Shown piece by piece: positions 26,877 to 36,046 of a DNA stretch of 64,000 bases. The DNA lies in the NCBI GenBank assembly GCA_910585965.1, contig CAJUHH010000018.1, positions 1-64,000 on the forward strand, written 5' to 3'. Every line of letters begins with the position of its first letter. Position 1 is the stretch's first letter. The DNA comes from an uncultured Lachnospiraceae bacterium. GTDB taxonomy: Bacteria > Bacillota > Clostridia > Lachnospirales > Lachnospiraceae. The position numbers and the translations under genes were made by a program. The notes beneath the pieces are model-generated. The model made no database searches, was not told the DNA's origin, and saw only the letters and a program-made list of their open reading frames with translations.

Positions 26877-27455
26877 CTATAGCAAACCGGAAAATCCGCA
26901 GAACGCAATCGCCATTAAGCCAGCTGTCACAAGCACGATCGGCATTCCCCGGAAGGATTCCGGAATATCGTTATACTCCATTTTTTCACGGATGCCCGCC
27001 AGAATCACGATGGCCACCGTAAACCCTGCCGCCGTTGCAAAACCGTTTACAATTCCTGTCAGGATTCCATACTTTTTCTGCACGTTCGTAAGGGCGATCC
27101 CCAATACCGCGCAGTTCGTCGTAATCAAAGGCAGATATACGCCAAGCGCCTGGTACAGAGGGGGCATGAACTTCTTCAGAAACATCTCCACAAACTGCAC
27201 CAAAGCCGCGATCACCAAAATGAATACGATCGTCTGAAGATAGGTGACATCGAATTTTTCCAAAATAAATTTATATACCAGCCCGGAAACGGCAGAAGCC
27301 AAGGTAATGACGAAAATAACCGCAACTCCCATTCCCGCCGCCGTATTCGTTTTCTTGGATACCCCGAGGAAAGGGCAAAGCCCCAAAAACTGGCTCAACA
27401 CCACATTGTTTACCAAGGAAGAGCTGATCAATATAATAAGCAGATCCTTTATCAT
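26877..27455 (-). CDS. rnfA: Rnf complex subunit A
   Basis: A 192-residue integral membrane subunit with six hydrophobic helices. VLSQFLGLCPFLGVSKK carries the conserved Cys of the shared RnfA/RnfE iron-sulfur site, and a second appears in ITTNCAVLGIAL. The ATG overlaps the rnfE stop (ATGA), so translation is coupled. Electrons cross the membrane at the RnfA-RnfE interface. Confidence 0.96.
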   Translation of the reverse strand: MIKDLLIILISSSLVNNVVLSQFLGLCPFLGVSKKTNTAAGMGVAVIFVITLASAVSGLVYKFILEKFDVTYLQTIVFILVIAALVQFVEMFLKKFMPPLYQALGVYLPLITTNCAVLGIALTNVQKKYGILTGIVNGFATAAGFTVAIVILAGIREKMEYNDIPESFRGMPIVLVTAGLMAIAFCGFSGLL

Positions 27456-28171
27456 TTTTGCTCACTCTCCTTTCCCTCTCCATAAAACCGATGGCTGCAT
27501 CCCTTTTCCTTGCAGTTCATGCAGTCTTCGCTGCATCCCGACTGTATCTTCGACATGTCTTTTCCTTTCCGTTCCCCGTTGATCCGTATCTTGTTCTGTA
27601 CGGCGGTCAGGGCTGCCAGCACGAAGAACGCGCCGGGAGCCATAATGAAAATCGCGCAGGGGACATAGGAATCCGGCATAATATGTAATCCGAAAATCTC
27701 CCCGGCCCCGATCAGCTCGCGAACCGCGCCGATGCAGGTCAGCGCGAAGGAAAAGCCAAGTCCCATGCCGATGCCGTCAAACAGCGAAGGGATCACCGGG
27801 TTTTTGGAGGCATACGCTTCCGCTCTTCCCAAAATAATACAGTTTACAACAATCAAAGGAATATATAAGCCGAGCGCGTCATAGAGGGCCGGAATAAATC
27901 CTTCCAGCAAAAGCTCCACCATCGTTACAAAAGAAGCGATGACAACGATAAAAGCTGGTATCCTCACCTTATCCGGAATGATATTCCGCAGCAGGGATAT
28001 GATCATATTGCTGAGCGCCAATACCACCATGGTCGTCAGGCCCATCCCCAAGCCGTTCATTGCCGATGTCGTCACCGCCAGGGTCGGACACATGCCGAGC
28101 ATCAGCACGAAAGTAGGATTTTCTTTGACCAGGCCGTTATACAGCCGTTCCATCGAGTTACTGTTATCCAT
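27452..28171 (-). CDS. rnfE: Rnf complex subunit E with Cys-rich tail
   Basis: A 239-residue integral membrane subunit, homologous to RnfA, with Cys in MLGMCPTLAVT and VVNCIILGRAEAYA. Residues about 200-239 form a soluble extension absent from the classic subunit (about 200 residues): C213-x3-C217-x2-C220-x4-C225. This could bind zinc or an iron-sulfur cluster on the cytoplasmic side, though that is inference. The start overlaps the end of rnfG by 8 bases, with AAGGAGG upstream. Confidence 0.94.
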   Translation of the reverse strand: MDNSNSMERLYNGLVKENPTFVLMLGMCPTLAVTTSAMNGLGMGLTTMVVLALSNMIISLLRNIIPDKVRIPAFIVVIASFVTMVELLLEGFIPALYDALGLYIPLIVVNCIILGRAEAYASKNPVIPSLFDGIGMGLGFSFALTCIGAVRELIGAGEIFGLHIMPDSYVPCAIFIMAPGAFFVLAALTAVQNKIRINGERKGKDMSKIQSGCSEDCMNCKEKGCSHRFYGEGKESEQK

Positions 28172-28808
28172 TGCCGTTTCCTCCTTCCGTCAGCATTTCC
28201 CTGAAATAATACAATCCTGCGTTGACTCCGTTCGTAACCGCATGGGTCGTAATCGTAGCGCCGCTGATCGCTTCGATCTGATTATCCCCAGCAGCGCCGG
28301 ATTTCACATATTCAAAACTTTCGGCATTTTTATTCACAAACTGGGGCTTCAATACTTCTTCCGCCCGCATTCCAAGACCCGCCGTCTCCGCTATGGACAA
28401 AAGGGATATCCCGTTCAGGGAGCCGTCATTCCTTACCCCCATCATAAACTCGATATCGCCGCCGTAGCCCTCATGGTCATTGACCGTGATCACATAGCCC
28501 AAAGTAGCGCCGCCCGCATCCTTCGCCGCCATGACTGCTCCGATATCCACGCCGCCATAGCCCTGCTCCGTCCATCCGGCTGGCATCTCCCGGCTGACTC
28601 CGTCCTGCGCCAATATTTCTATTTCTTCGAAGGAATCCGCATCCTGGAACACTTCCATGCACGCTTCCTGTTTCGCTTTTTCCTTTTGTGCCGCGATCGG
28701 CTCCTTCGTCACCTGGTACACGGTTCCAAGAACCAGCCCGGCGATCAGGGTGATCGCGAACAAAACAAGGGCATCTCCTATCATGCTGCCGCTCTTTTTC
28801 TCATTCAT
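28164..28808 (-). CDS. rnfG: Rnf complex subunit G (FMN-binding)
   Basis: A 214-residue subunit with one N-terminal membrane helix and an exported FMN-binding domain. The flavinylation motif SGATITTHAVTNGV is near residue 190, the Thr after GA being the expected covalent FMN site. ApbE, encoded next to the operon, would perform the attachment. The start overlaps the rnfD stop as ATGA. Confidence 0.95.
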   Translation of the reverse strand: MNEKKSGSMIGDALVLFAITLIAGLVLGTVYQVTKEPIAAQKEKAKQEACMEVFQDADSFEEIEILAQDGVSREMPAGWTEQGYGGVDIGAVMAAKDAGGATLGYVITVNDHEGYGGDIEFMMGVRNDGSLNGISLLSIAETAGLGMRAEEVLKPQFVNKNAESFEYVKSGAAGDNQIEAISGATITTHAVTNGVNAGLYYFREMLTEGGNGNG

Positions 28809-29740
28809 GCGCGTTTTCCCCCTTTCATGCCGAATGCCGTCGGAAGGGTTATTTTTTCAATCAACGGCACCAGAAGGTTGCCGATAATGATCGCATAGGA
28901 AACTCCTTCGGACGACGGACCGAAAATACGGAAAATTCCTGTCAATATTCCAAGCAGTATTCCATATACATATTGCCCGTTCTTCGTGATCGGCCTCGTT
29001 ACATAATCCGTCGCCATAAAAAAGGCGCCAAGCATCAATCCGCCGCCAGCCAGCTGGGCGCTGATATAAGCGGGATCAAAGCCATGCCCCCCGAACAGGC
29101 AGGCAAATATGACAAAACTTACGATGTAGCTGCCGGGAATGCGCAGGTCGATCACTCCAAGAAGAATCAGAAAACACGCGCCCAAAACAATAACGATCAT
29201 GGAAGTCTCTCCGATCGTGCCCGAAGTCCTGCCAATGACCATGGACAAAATATCCACCGGCTCGCCGCTCTTGATGGCCGCCAGCGGAGTCGCCCCTGTA
29301 TAGGTATCGCATTCAAAATTCGTCATGATGGATGTAAAGGAAATCAGCAGGAAGCATCTGGCCGCCAGCGCCGGGTTCATAAAGTTCTGCCCTAACCCGC
29401 CAAACAGCATTTTTACTACCAGTATGGCAAAAACGCCGCCTAACGCCCCGATCCACCAGGGCGCGCTGGACGGAAGGTTCAGCGCCAGCAAAAGCCCTGT
29501 CACCACCGCCGAATAATCTCCGATCGTCACTTTTTTCTTCATCAATTTTTCATAGGCAAACTCCGTCAAAACCGTGCTTGCCACTGTCACCACTATCAGT
29601 ATAAGCGCATCGATCCCAAAATTATAGATACCGAAGCCCGCCGCCGGGAGAAGGGCGATCACCACCATCATCATGATACTGCTGGTCGTCACCTTGCTTC
29701 GCACATGGGGATTGGATGACACTTTCATCAAATCACTCAC
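28805..29740 (-). CDS. rnfD: Rnf complex subunit D (covalent flavin, membrane)
   Basis: A 311-residue polytopic subunit of the RnfD/NqrB family. The flavinylation motif CDTYTGATPLAAI is visible near residue 155. The gene starts with GTG at 29740, with AGGAGG 8 bases upstream; an in-frame ATG at 29728 is a weaker alternative. The subunit is thought to couple flavin redox change to ion (Na+ or H+) transport. Confidence 0.95.
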   Translation of the reverse strand: MSDLMKVSSNPHVRSKVTTSSIMMMVVIALLPAAGFGIYNFGIDALILIVVTVASTVLTEFAYEKLMKKKVTIGDYSAVVTGLLLALNLPSSAPWWIGALGGVFAILVVKMLFGGLGQNFMNPALAARCFLLISFTSIMTNFECDTYTGATPLAAIKSGEPVDILSMVIGRTSGTIGETSMIVIVLGACFLILLGVIDLRIPGSYIVSFVIFACLFGGHGFDPAYISAQLAGGGLMLGAFFMATDYVTRPITKNGQYVYGILLGILTGIFRIFGPSSEGVSYAIIIGNLLVPLIEKITLPTAFGMKGGKRA

Positions 29741-29789
29741 TTTTCGTACCTCCTGTTATTCTGTCCATTGCCGCCGCGCCCGGGATTGG

Positions 29790-31139
29790 TCAGGCTTTTG
29801 CCTTTTCCTGCTTTGGCGCGGGCTTCTTATTGCGCTTTGCCAGCTGCATCTTGCGCATGGATTTGATCGTCTGCGTCAACGGCCGTTTCGCGGGGCATAC
29901 AAAGCTGCAGCATCCGCATTCGCAGCACTCCATGCCGTTGTGGGAAAGAAACGCCTCCTCGTCATAATGTTCCGCAAAATCAGCCAGTTTTCTCGGCACG
30001 ACCCTGCCCGGACATACTTCCACGCATTTCCCGCAGTTAATGCAGGCGCTCGGCTCCATCCTGGAAACATCGTCCTGGGTCAGGCACAAAAGCGCCGAAG
30101 CCGTCTTTGTCGTAGGAACATCCAGGTCAAAAATACCGAAGCCCATCATCGGGCCGCCGGAAACGATTTTCACCGGCTGCTCTTTAAAGCCTCCCGCTTC
30201 TTCCACCAATTCATGGTAGTTGGTTCCGATCCTTACGATAAAGTTGCGGGGATCGGCGACCGCATCCCCCGTTACCGTCACAATACGGTTCATTAATGGT
30301 TTTCCAAGCATCACCGCATGGTAAATCGCCACGATCGTATCCACATTGTCCACCACGCATCCGACATCCGCAGGAAGCATGCTGGAATTGATGCTTCTTC
30401 CTGTTGTCGCATAAATGAGCTGCCGCTCCGCCCCCTGGGGATACTTTGTCTTCAATGCCTTGACGCTGATTCTTGTTTCATCTTTTGTTATTTTCTTTAA
30501 AAGCTCGATACAATCAGGCTTATTATCTTCCACCGCCAGGATTCCTCTGGCATGATCAAAGAGCCGCAGCATGATCTTCATTCCTTCCACCAGCTTTTCC
30601 GGCTCCTCCAGCATCCTCCGGTAGTCCGAAGTCAGGTAGGGCTCGCACTCCGCGCAGTTAGCAATGACATAATCTATCTTATCCGGCTCTTTCGGCGAAA
30701 GCTTGATAAAAGTAGGAAAGCCCGCGCCGCCCATGCCGACGACTCCCGCCTCTTTTACCCTTCCTATAATTTCTTCCTTGGATAATTGATCCGCCGATTC
30801 CACCGGCGAATATTCTACTTCTTCATATTCCCCGTCATTCTCTATGATGATGCTCATCACATTATCGCCTGTCACTACCCGCCTCGGCTCGATCGCCTTC
30901 ACGGTTCCCGACACCGTAGCATAAATCGGGGCGGACACAAACCCGGAAGCCTCTGCGATCTTCTGCCCGGTCAGCACATGATCCCCTTTTGCCACGATCG
31001 GCGTTGCAGGAGCGCCGATATGCTGGGACAGGGGGTATACCAGGTCTCCCTTGGGCAGTACCGCCTTGATCGGCTTATCCTTCGACAGATCCTTTCCGTC
31101 ATAAGGATGGATGCCGCCCACGAATGTTAACTTTGCCAT
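29790..31139 (-). CDS. rnfC: Rnf complex subunit C (NADH side)
   Basis: A 449-residue peripheral subunit. An N-terminal barrel region (GGIHPYDGKDLS) is followed by the NADH/FMN domain with GMGGAGFPTFIKLSP, a SLBB-like segment and two 4Fe-4S motifs near residues 370-420 (CINCGKCVEVCPGR and CCECGCCSFVCPAKRP). The tail is Lys/Ala-rich. It is the first gene of the operon. The leader upstream (31140-31235) has a small hairpin GAGCA/TGCTC but I cannot place a convincing promoter. Confidence 0.96.
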   Translation of the reverse strand: MAKLTFVGGIHPYDGKDLSKDKPIKAVLPKGDLVYPLSQHIGAPATPIVAKGDHVLTGQKIAEASGFVSAPIYATVSGTVKAIEPRRVVTGDNVMSIIIENDGEYEEVEYSPVESADQLSKEEIIGRVKEAGVVGMGGAGFPTFIKLSPKEPDKIDYVIANCAECEPYLTSDYRRMLEEPEKLVEGMKIMLRLFDHARGILAVEDNKPDCIELLKKITKDETRISVKALKTKYPQGAERQLIYATTGRSINSSMLPADVGCVVDNVDTIVAIYHAVMLGKPLMNRIVTVTGDAVADPRNFIVRIGTNYHELVEEAGGFKEQPVKIVSGGPMMGFGIFDLDVPTTKTASALLCLTQDDVSRMEPSACINCGKCVEVCPGRVVPRKLADFAEHYDEEAFLSHNGMECCECGCCSFVCPAKRPLTQTIKSMRKMQLAKRNKKPAPKQEKAKA

Positions 31140-31335
31140 TTGTCACCCTTCTTTCTCTCAGAATTCAAATGCCGCCGGACAGCCCTCAGAGCATAACTTG
31201 ATTGCTCCCGTCCTGCCGAACGCGACAACTTTTAATACCAATATACTATTTTTCTACAAAAAATACTACTGAATTTTGAAAAAACATGATAAAATAAACA
31301 AGGAAATATTTTAGAGGAAAGGATATGATCATACC

Positions 31336-32448
31336 ATGAGAACATTACGCCAAACGATGCACCTCCCAAGCCTCAACTATCCTTTGGAAAAAATCGCGCC
31401 TTTAGATAAAATTCTTTTTCTTGACATAGAGACCACCGGTTTTACCGCGAAAAGTTCTTCTATTTACCTGATCGGCACCGCTTACCAGGAGAACGGCAAA
31501 TGGTATGTAAAACAATGGTTTGCCAATCATTATGAAGAAGAAAAGGAGGTACTGTCCGCCTTTTTCAGTTTTGCGGGAAACTATACCCATCTGATACATT
31601 TTAACGGCAATAATTTCGACCTGCCCTATCTGATCCAAAAATGCGAGCAGTACGACCTGCCTTATCGTTTCGATTCTTTTGAAGGAATCGATATTTACCG
31701 CCGGATCGCGCCGTACAAAGCCTTCCTGCGCCTTCCCAACTGCAAGCAGAAAACGCTGGAGCAGTTCCTTGGCATCGAAAGGGAAGATTCCTACAGCGGA
31801 GGCGAGCTGATCAGCGTATACCACACATATGTCAAAACCCCTACGGACTATGGCCTGCAGGCGCTCGCCCTCCACAACGCGGACGATATGAAGGGCATGC
31901 TACAGATCCTTCCGCTGCTGTCCTATTACGATCTGCTCAATGAGCTGCCACGCCCGAAAAAGGTACAAGCCAACTATTATCTCGATATGGACGGCAACAA
32001 ACACCAGGAACTGATCATGAAGCTGAATCTCCCTTCCCCTCTGCCGCGCCCTCTTTCCGGCACTGCAGAAGGCTGTTATTTTAAAGGCGAAGGATCGGAA
32101 GCCAGCCTCCGCGTTCCCCTTTATGAGGAAGAAATGAAATATTTTTATTCGAATTATAAAAACTATTATTATCTGCCGGAGGAAGATACCGCTATCCACA
32201 AATCGGTCGCGTCCTATGTGGACAAGGCACGCCGCGTCCAGGCCACGGCCAAGAACTGTTATACGCGCAAGCTTTCTTCTTATCTCCCCCAATGGGATAT
32301 TCTCTTCCAGCCGTTCTTTAAACGGAAATATGAGGACAGGGATATCTTTTTTGAGCTGACGGAGGAAATGAAGACAGAACGTTCGCTTTTTTCAAGGTAT
32401 GCGGGGCATGTGGTGAATATGATTGCGGGGTCTTATAAACAAACGTAG
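31336..32448 (+). CDS. YprB-like ribonuclease H-fold exonuclease
   Basis: A 370-residue protein whose first 210 residues form an RNase_H_2/DEDD exonuclease-like domain: LFLDIETTGF (Asp30, Glu32), HFNGNNFDLPYL and LHNADDMKGM. The C-terminal part, with CYTRKLSSYLPQWD, is typical of clostridial YprB relatives. The substrate is unknown (probably nucleic acid). AGAGGAAAGG lies 14 bases before the ATG. An out-of-frame ATG at 31325 gives only four codons and ends by overlapping this start. It is divergent from rnfC. Confidence 0.85.
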   Translation: MRTLRQTMHLPSLNYPLEKIAPLDKILFLDIETTGFTAKSSSIYLIGTAYQENGKWYVKQWFANHYEEEKEVLSAFFSFAGNYTHLIHFNGNNFDLPYLIQKCEQYDLPYRFDSFEGIDIYRRIAPYKAFLRLPNCKQKTLEQFLGIEREDSYSGGELISVYHTYVKTPTDYGLQALALHNADDMKGMLQILPLLSYYDLLNELPRPKKVQANYYLDMDGNKHQELIMKLNLPSPLPRPLSGTAEGCYFKGEGSEASLRVPLYEEEMKYFYSNYKNYYYLPEEDTAIHKSVASYVDKARRVQATAKNCYTRKLSSYLPQWDILFQPFFKRKYEDRDIFFELTEEMKTERSLFSRYAGHVVNMIAGSYKQT

Positions 32449-32453
32449 CGCAT

Positions 32454-32495
32454 AAAAAAGGCAGATCTTCACTCCCATGAAAATCTGCCTCTTAT
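32454..32495. terminator. Bidirectional terminator between the YprB-like gene and cheR
   Basis: GGCAGAT (32460-32466) pairs with ATCTGCC (32483-32489), flanked by an A-run and a T-rich stretch, between convergent genes. Confidence 0.75.
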
Positions 32496-32530
32496 TCTTG
32501 CTTTTAAAACATATTGTTTCACTTGCTCCG

Positions 32531-33307
32531 TCAGGGCTTCTCGTAAAAGAAGGAATTCTTTCTGTCGTATCCGATTTCCTTATAATTAATAATCTGCTCC
32601 GTACTGCCGATAAACAGCAGGCCGCCCCTTGCGAGCGCCTTCTGGAATTTGATGAATACTTCGTTTTTTGCTTCTTCCGTAAAGTATATGAGTACATTAC
32701 GGCAGACGATCATATGCCATCCGTCACGATATGCATCCTTCAGGAGATTATGCTGGGTAAACTCCACCCGCCTTTTTACCTGGTCTGAAATCTGGTATGA
32801 TAAACCGACTTTTGTAAAAAATTTCCGTTTCAAATCATCCGGCACACTGGCAACGCTCTTTTCATTATAGAGTCCCACTTTTGCCTTGGCAATGACTTGT
32901 TTATCCAGATCCGTGGCATGTATCTTTATCTGTTCCAACGGAATATGCCTGGACAAAGCCATAACAAGAGAATACGGCTCATCCCCCGTGGAACATGCAG
33001 CGCTCCATATTTTCAGGTTTTTCCCGTATTTGGAGATCAGCTCCGGAATGATCTGCTGATCCAATACCCTCCACTGATCCGCATTCCGATAAAACTCGGA
33101 TACGTTAATCGTCAAATAATTAATAAATTCTTCAAACTTCGCAGTATCCGCTTTCAGAAAAGCAATGTATTTGTCATAGCCAGTCACACTATTCTTCGCA
33201 ATCAATGTATCGATGCGGCGTTTCATCTGCTTTTCCTTATATGCGTTCAAGTCAATTTTTGTAAGGTCAAATACCGCTTTCTTGAACCATTCATAATCAT
33301 AAGCCAT
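32531..33307 (-). CDS. cheR: CheR-type protein-glutamate O-methyltransferase
   Basis: A 258-residue SAM-dependent methyltransferase that methylates glutamates of chemoreceptors. The N-terminal helical CheR domain (residues 1-70) precedes the catalytic domain with NVSEFYRN, the SAM motif WSAACSTGDEPYSL, ATDLDKQVIAKA and the late motif VCRNVLIYF. It is not next to other chemotaxis genes; the only chemoreceptor in the window is 31 kb away. It lies just downstream of rpsA on the same strand. Confidence 0.93.
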   Translation of the reverse strand: MAYDYEWFKKAVFDLTKIDLNAYKEKQMKRRIDTLIAKNSVTGYDKYIAFLKADTAKFEEFINYLTINVSEFYRNADQWRVLDQQIIPELISKYGKNLKIWSAACSTGDEPYSLVMALSRHIPLEQIKIHATDLDKQVIAKAKVGLYNEKSVASVPDDLKRKFFTKVGLSYQISDQVKRRVEFTQHNLLKDAYRDGWHMIVCRNVLIYFTEEAKNEVFIKFQKALARGGLLFIGSTEQIINYKEIGYDRKNSFFYEKP

Positions 33308-33345
33308 GGCAATTACCTACCGTCATTTATTTTTTGTTTAATGCT

Positions 33346-34497
33346 TTATTCTTCTGCGTTTTCTTCTTGTTCATTGGCAATTACAGCATCAATATCCACC
33401 GATACCACATCGGCATCTTCTTCCGGCGCTTCCACTTTCGGTTCAGGAGCGAGCATTGCCTTTACGCTTAAGCTGATCTTTTTATCTTCATTATTAAAGT
33501 CAACTACCTTCGCTGTAATCTCTTCGCCCACCTTCAATACATCCGCCGGTTTCTCGATATGCTCCTTGGAGATCTGGGATACGTGAAGCAATGCATCCAC
33601 GCCCGGCTCCAGCTCGATAAATGCGCCAAAATCAGTCATTCTTGCTACTTTTCCTGTGACAACGTTGCCCGCCGCATATTTCTCAGCCGCATCTTTCCAC
33701 GGGTTTGCATCCGCAAATTTAAGGCTTAACGCGATCTTATTCCCGGAAATTTCTTTGATCAATACTTTTAGCTTCTCGCCAACTTTGAATACCTTCTTCG
33801 GATTCTCCACTCTGCCCCAGGACATCTCAGAAATATGAAGGAGCCCGTCTGCACCGCCAAGGTCGATGAATGCGCCAAAGTCCGTTACATTTTTTACGGT
33901 CCCTTCCACTACATCGCCTTCCTGGATGGATTCGAACAGTTTCTTCTGAAGCTCCGCTTTTTCCGCCACGATCAGCTGCTTGCGGTCTCCGATATATCTT
34001 CTTCTCTTAGGATTATATTCGCTGATAACGAATTGTATTTCCTGTCCTGCATATTTTGACAGATCTCTTTCATAGACATCCGATACAAGGCTGGCGGGAA
34101 TAAAAATCCTTACTTCCTCCACGACAACGCTCAAGCCGCCGTCCAAAACCTGCGCCACTTTTGCCGTCAGCACTTCTTTGTTGTTAAACGCTTCTTCAAT
34201 CCTCTTATTTCCACGGTCAGCAGCCAGCCTCTTATAAGTAAGAAGGACTTGTCCTTCGCCGTCGTTTACTTTCAATACCTTCACTTCCATCGTATCGCCG
34301 ACTTTTGCGATCGTTGTCAAATCTACATTGGGTTCGTTCGTGTATTCATTTCTTGTAAGTATGCCGTCCGATTTGTAGCCGATATTGAGAATAATCTCTT
34401 CTGGCTTGACATCGATTACTGTGCCTTCCACTACCTCTCCCGCATGTATTGTCTTTAATGATTCTTCTAACATTTGTTCAAAAGTTAATTCTGACAT
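33346..34497 (-). CDS. rpsA: S1-domain protein, ribosomal protein S1-type
   Basis: A 383-residue RNA-binding protein of four S1 repeats: about residues 18-85, 100-170, 185-255 (EGTVKNVTDFGAFIDLGGAD) and 270-340 (TGKVARMTDFGAFIELEPG), with an acidic tail. Gram-positive S1 proteins are shorter than the six-repeat E. coli form and aid mRNA binding. The ATG at 34497 has GAGGAGG 9 bases upstream and lies inside the last codons of ispH (20-base overlap, different frame). In many Clostridia the two genes are fused into one polypeptide; here they are separate. Confidence 0.93.
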   Translation of the reverse strand: MSELTFEQMLEESLKTIHAGEVVEGTVIDVKPEEIILNIGYKSDGILTRNEYTNEPNVDLTTIAKVGDTMEVKVLKVNDGEGQVLLTYKRLAADRGNKRIEEAFNNKEVLTAKVAQVLDGGLSVVVEEVRIFIPASLVSDVYERDLSKYAGQEIQFVISEYNPKRRRYIGDRKQLIVAEKAELQKKLFESIQEGDVVEGTVKNVTDFGAFIDLGGADGLLHISEMSWGRVENPKKVFKVGEKLKVLIKEISGNKIALSLKFADANPWKDAAEKYAAGNVVTGKVARMTDFGAFIELEPGVDALLHVSQISKEHIEKPADVLKVGEEITAKVVDFNNEDKKISLSVKAMLAPEPKVEAPEEDADVVSVDIDAVIANEQEENAEE

Positions 34498-35344
34498 AAT
34501 TTTGAACCTCCTCAATAATATTATTTGGGGTAGACGCCCCGGCAGTGATACCGACCGGTGAAGCCGTTTTAGGTAGTTCTAAACGCAAGTCATCCAGTGT
34601 CTGTATAAAATAAGTATTCTCACATTCCTCCTTACAAATCTCGTACAGCTTCCTTGTATTAGAACTGTGAGTACCCCCTATTACTATCATGCTCCCAACC
34701 TGAGACGCAATCTGCCTCGCCTCAGTCTGCCGTTCTTCTGTTGCGTTACATATGGTATTCGCAACACTAACATTGTAACCTTTTTTTAAAAAAATTTCAA
34801 CTAGTTCTTTAAATTTGTTGTAGTTAAATGTCGTTTGGGAAACAATGCATATTTCTTCTCCCTTTATGGCAAGTTTTTTTTCCTCATTCGCAAAGCGTTC
34901 CGCCTGTTCCCTGGATTCCATGACCTGCGCTTCTCCCGATGCCCATCCTCTGATTCCTTCCACCTCGGGATGCCCTGGATTGCCGATAATAATAATTCTT
35001 TTCCCCTGGCCGCTTTCCTTTTCTACAATATCATGGATCCTTTTCACAAAAGGGCATGTGGCATCCACGCACTCCAGCCCTTTTTCTTCCAGCAGATCAT
35101 ACACTTCCCTGGAAACGCCGTGGGAGCGTATGACTACCATGCCCTCTTCCAGCCTTTTCAGTTCTTCGATCCCTTCCAGCACCGTTACGCCGCGCCTTTC
35201 CAGGTCTCTGACGACTTCCTCGTTATGTATGATCGGACCGAATGTATATATCTTCCTTCCTTTCCCGATCTGTTCATACACTTTCTCAACAGCCCGTTTC
35301 ACCCCAAAGCAAAATCCGGCGCTTTTCGCCCTGACCACTTCCAT
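34478..35344 (-). CDS. ispH: 4-hydroxy-3-methylbut-2-enyl diphosphate reductase
   Basis: A 288-residue 4Fe-4S enzyme, the last step of the MEP isoprenoid pathway, making IPP and DMAPP. Three cluster cysteines are visible: Cys12 in AGFCFGVKRAV, one in DATCPFV and one in NTICNATEERQ. GNPGHPEVEG carries the proton-relay Glu, and SQTTFN follows. The ATG at 35344 gives the usual family N-terminus and follows AGGAAGAAGG; a TTG at 35377 would overlap cmk. It ends within the start of rpsA. Confidence 0.95.
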   Translation of the reverse strand: MEVVRAKSAGFCFGVKRAVEKVYEQIGKGRKIYTFGPIIHNEEVVRDLERRGVTVLEGIEELKRLEEGMVVIRSHGVSREVYDLLEEKGLECVDATCPFVKRIHDIVEKESGQGKRIIIIGNPGHPEVEGIRGWASGEAQVMESREQAERFANEEKKLAIKGEEICIVSQTTFNYNKFKELVEIFLKKGYNVSVANTICNATEERQTEARQIASQVGSMIVIGGTHSSNTRKLYEICKEECENTYFIQTLDDLRLELPKTASPVGITAGASTPNNIIEEVQNYVRINF

Positions 35345-35367
35345 TCCCTGTCCGTTCCCTTCTTCCT

Positions 35368-36030
35368 TTATTTCCAATCACACAATCCGATGATTTTTTC
35401 CGCCACTTCTTCTATCGTCATATCCGAGGAATCCACAAGCACCGCATCCTCCGCCTGGCGAAGCGGTGAGAGTTCCCGGTTCATATCCCTTTCATCCCTC
35501 TCGATAATATCCTGCTCGATCTTCTTCAGATCGCATTCCACTCCTTTGGCACGCAATTCCTCGTATCTTCTTTTCGCGCGGACTGCACTGCTCGCCGTCA
35601 GATAGATTTTCACATCCGCATCCGGCAGCACGCAGGTGCCGATATCGCGCCCGTCCATGACCACATCCACGCGTCTTGCCAGGCGCTGCTGCAGCTCTAC
35701 CAGCTTCTTGCGCACCTCGGGATTCACGCTGCTGACGGAAGCCATATTTCCCACTTCTTCCGTGCGGATCCGCTCATTGACATTTTCACCGTCCAGAAGC
35801 ACCACTTGCTCCCCGTCCACATGGCAAATCGTAATATCCGCGTTCCTGCACTTTTCGCTTATTTTCTCCCCGTCTTCCGGCCGGATCCCGTTTTTGATAA
35901 AATAAAGCGCCATGGCGCGGTACATCGCTCCTGTATCCACATAGACAAATTTCATCTCTTTGGCGATCCTTCTTGCTATTGTGCTTTTCCCTGCTCCTGC
36001 CGGACCGTCTATCGCTATACTGTAACTCAT
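35368..36030 (-). CDS. cmk: Cytidylate kinase
   Basis: A 220-residue NMP kinase that phosphorylates CMP/dCMP. P-loop GPAGAGKSTIARRIA at residues 9-23, then VDTGAMYRA, MDGRDIGTCVLPDA and the CMP-specific insert. The order FAD protein-cmk-ispH-rpsA matches the conserved cluster seen in Clostridia. The gap from the flavoprotein gene is 16 bases and to ispH 23 bases, so it is in one operon. Confidence 0.96.
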   Translation of the reverse strand: MSYSIAIDGPAGAGKSTIARRIAKEMKFVYVDTGAMYRAMALYFIKNGIRPEDGEKISEKCRNADITICHVDGEQVVLLDGENVNERIRTEEVGNMASVSSVNPEVRKKLVELQQRLARRVDVVMDGRDIGTCVLPDADVKIYLTASSAVRAKRRYEELRAKGVECDLKKIEQDIIERDERDMNRELSPLRQAEDAVLVDSSDMTIEEVAEKIIGLCDWK

Positions 36031-36046
36031 GCCTTTCCTTCCTTTC

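Noticed and set aside
31325..31339. Four-codon leader peptide before the YprB-like gene
   Set aside because: ATG ATC ATA CCA TGA is well placed after AGGAAAGG and overlaps the gene start, but four codons can occur by chance and nothing suggests attenuation.
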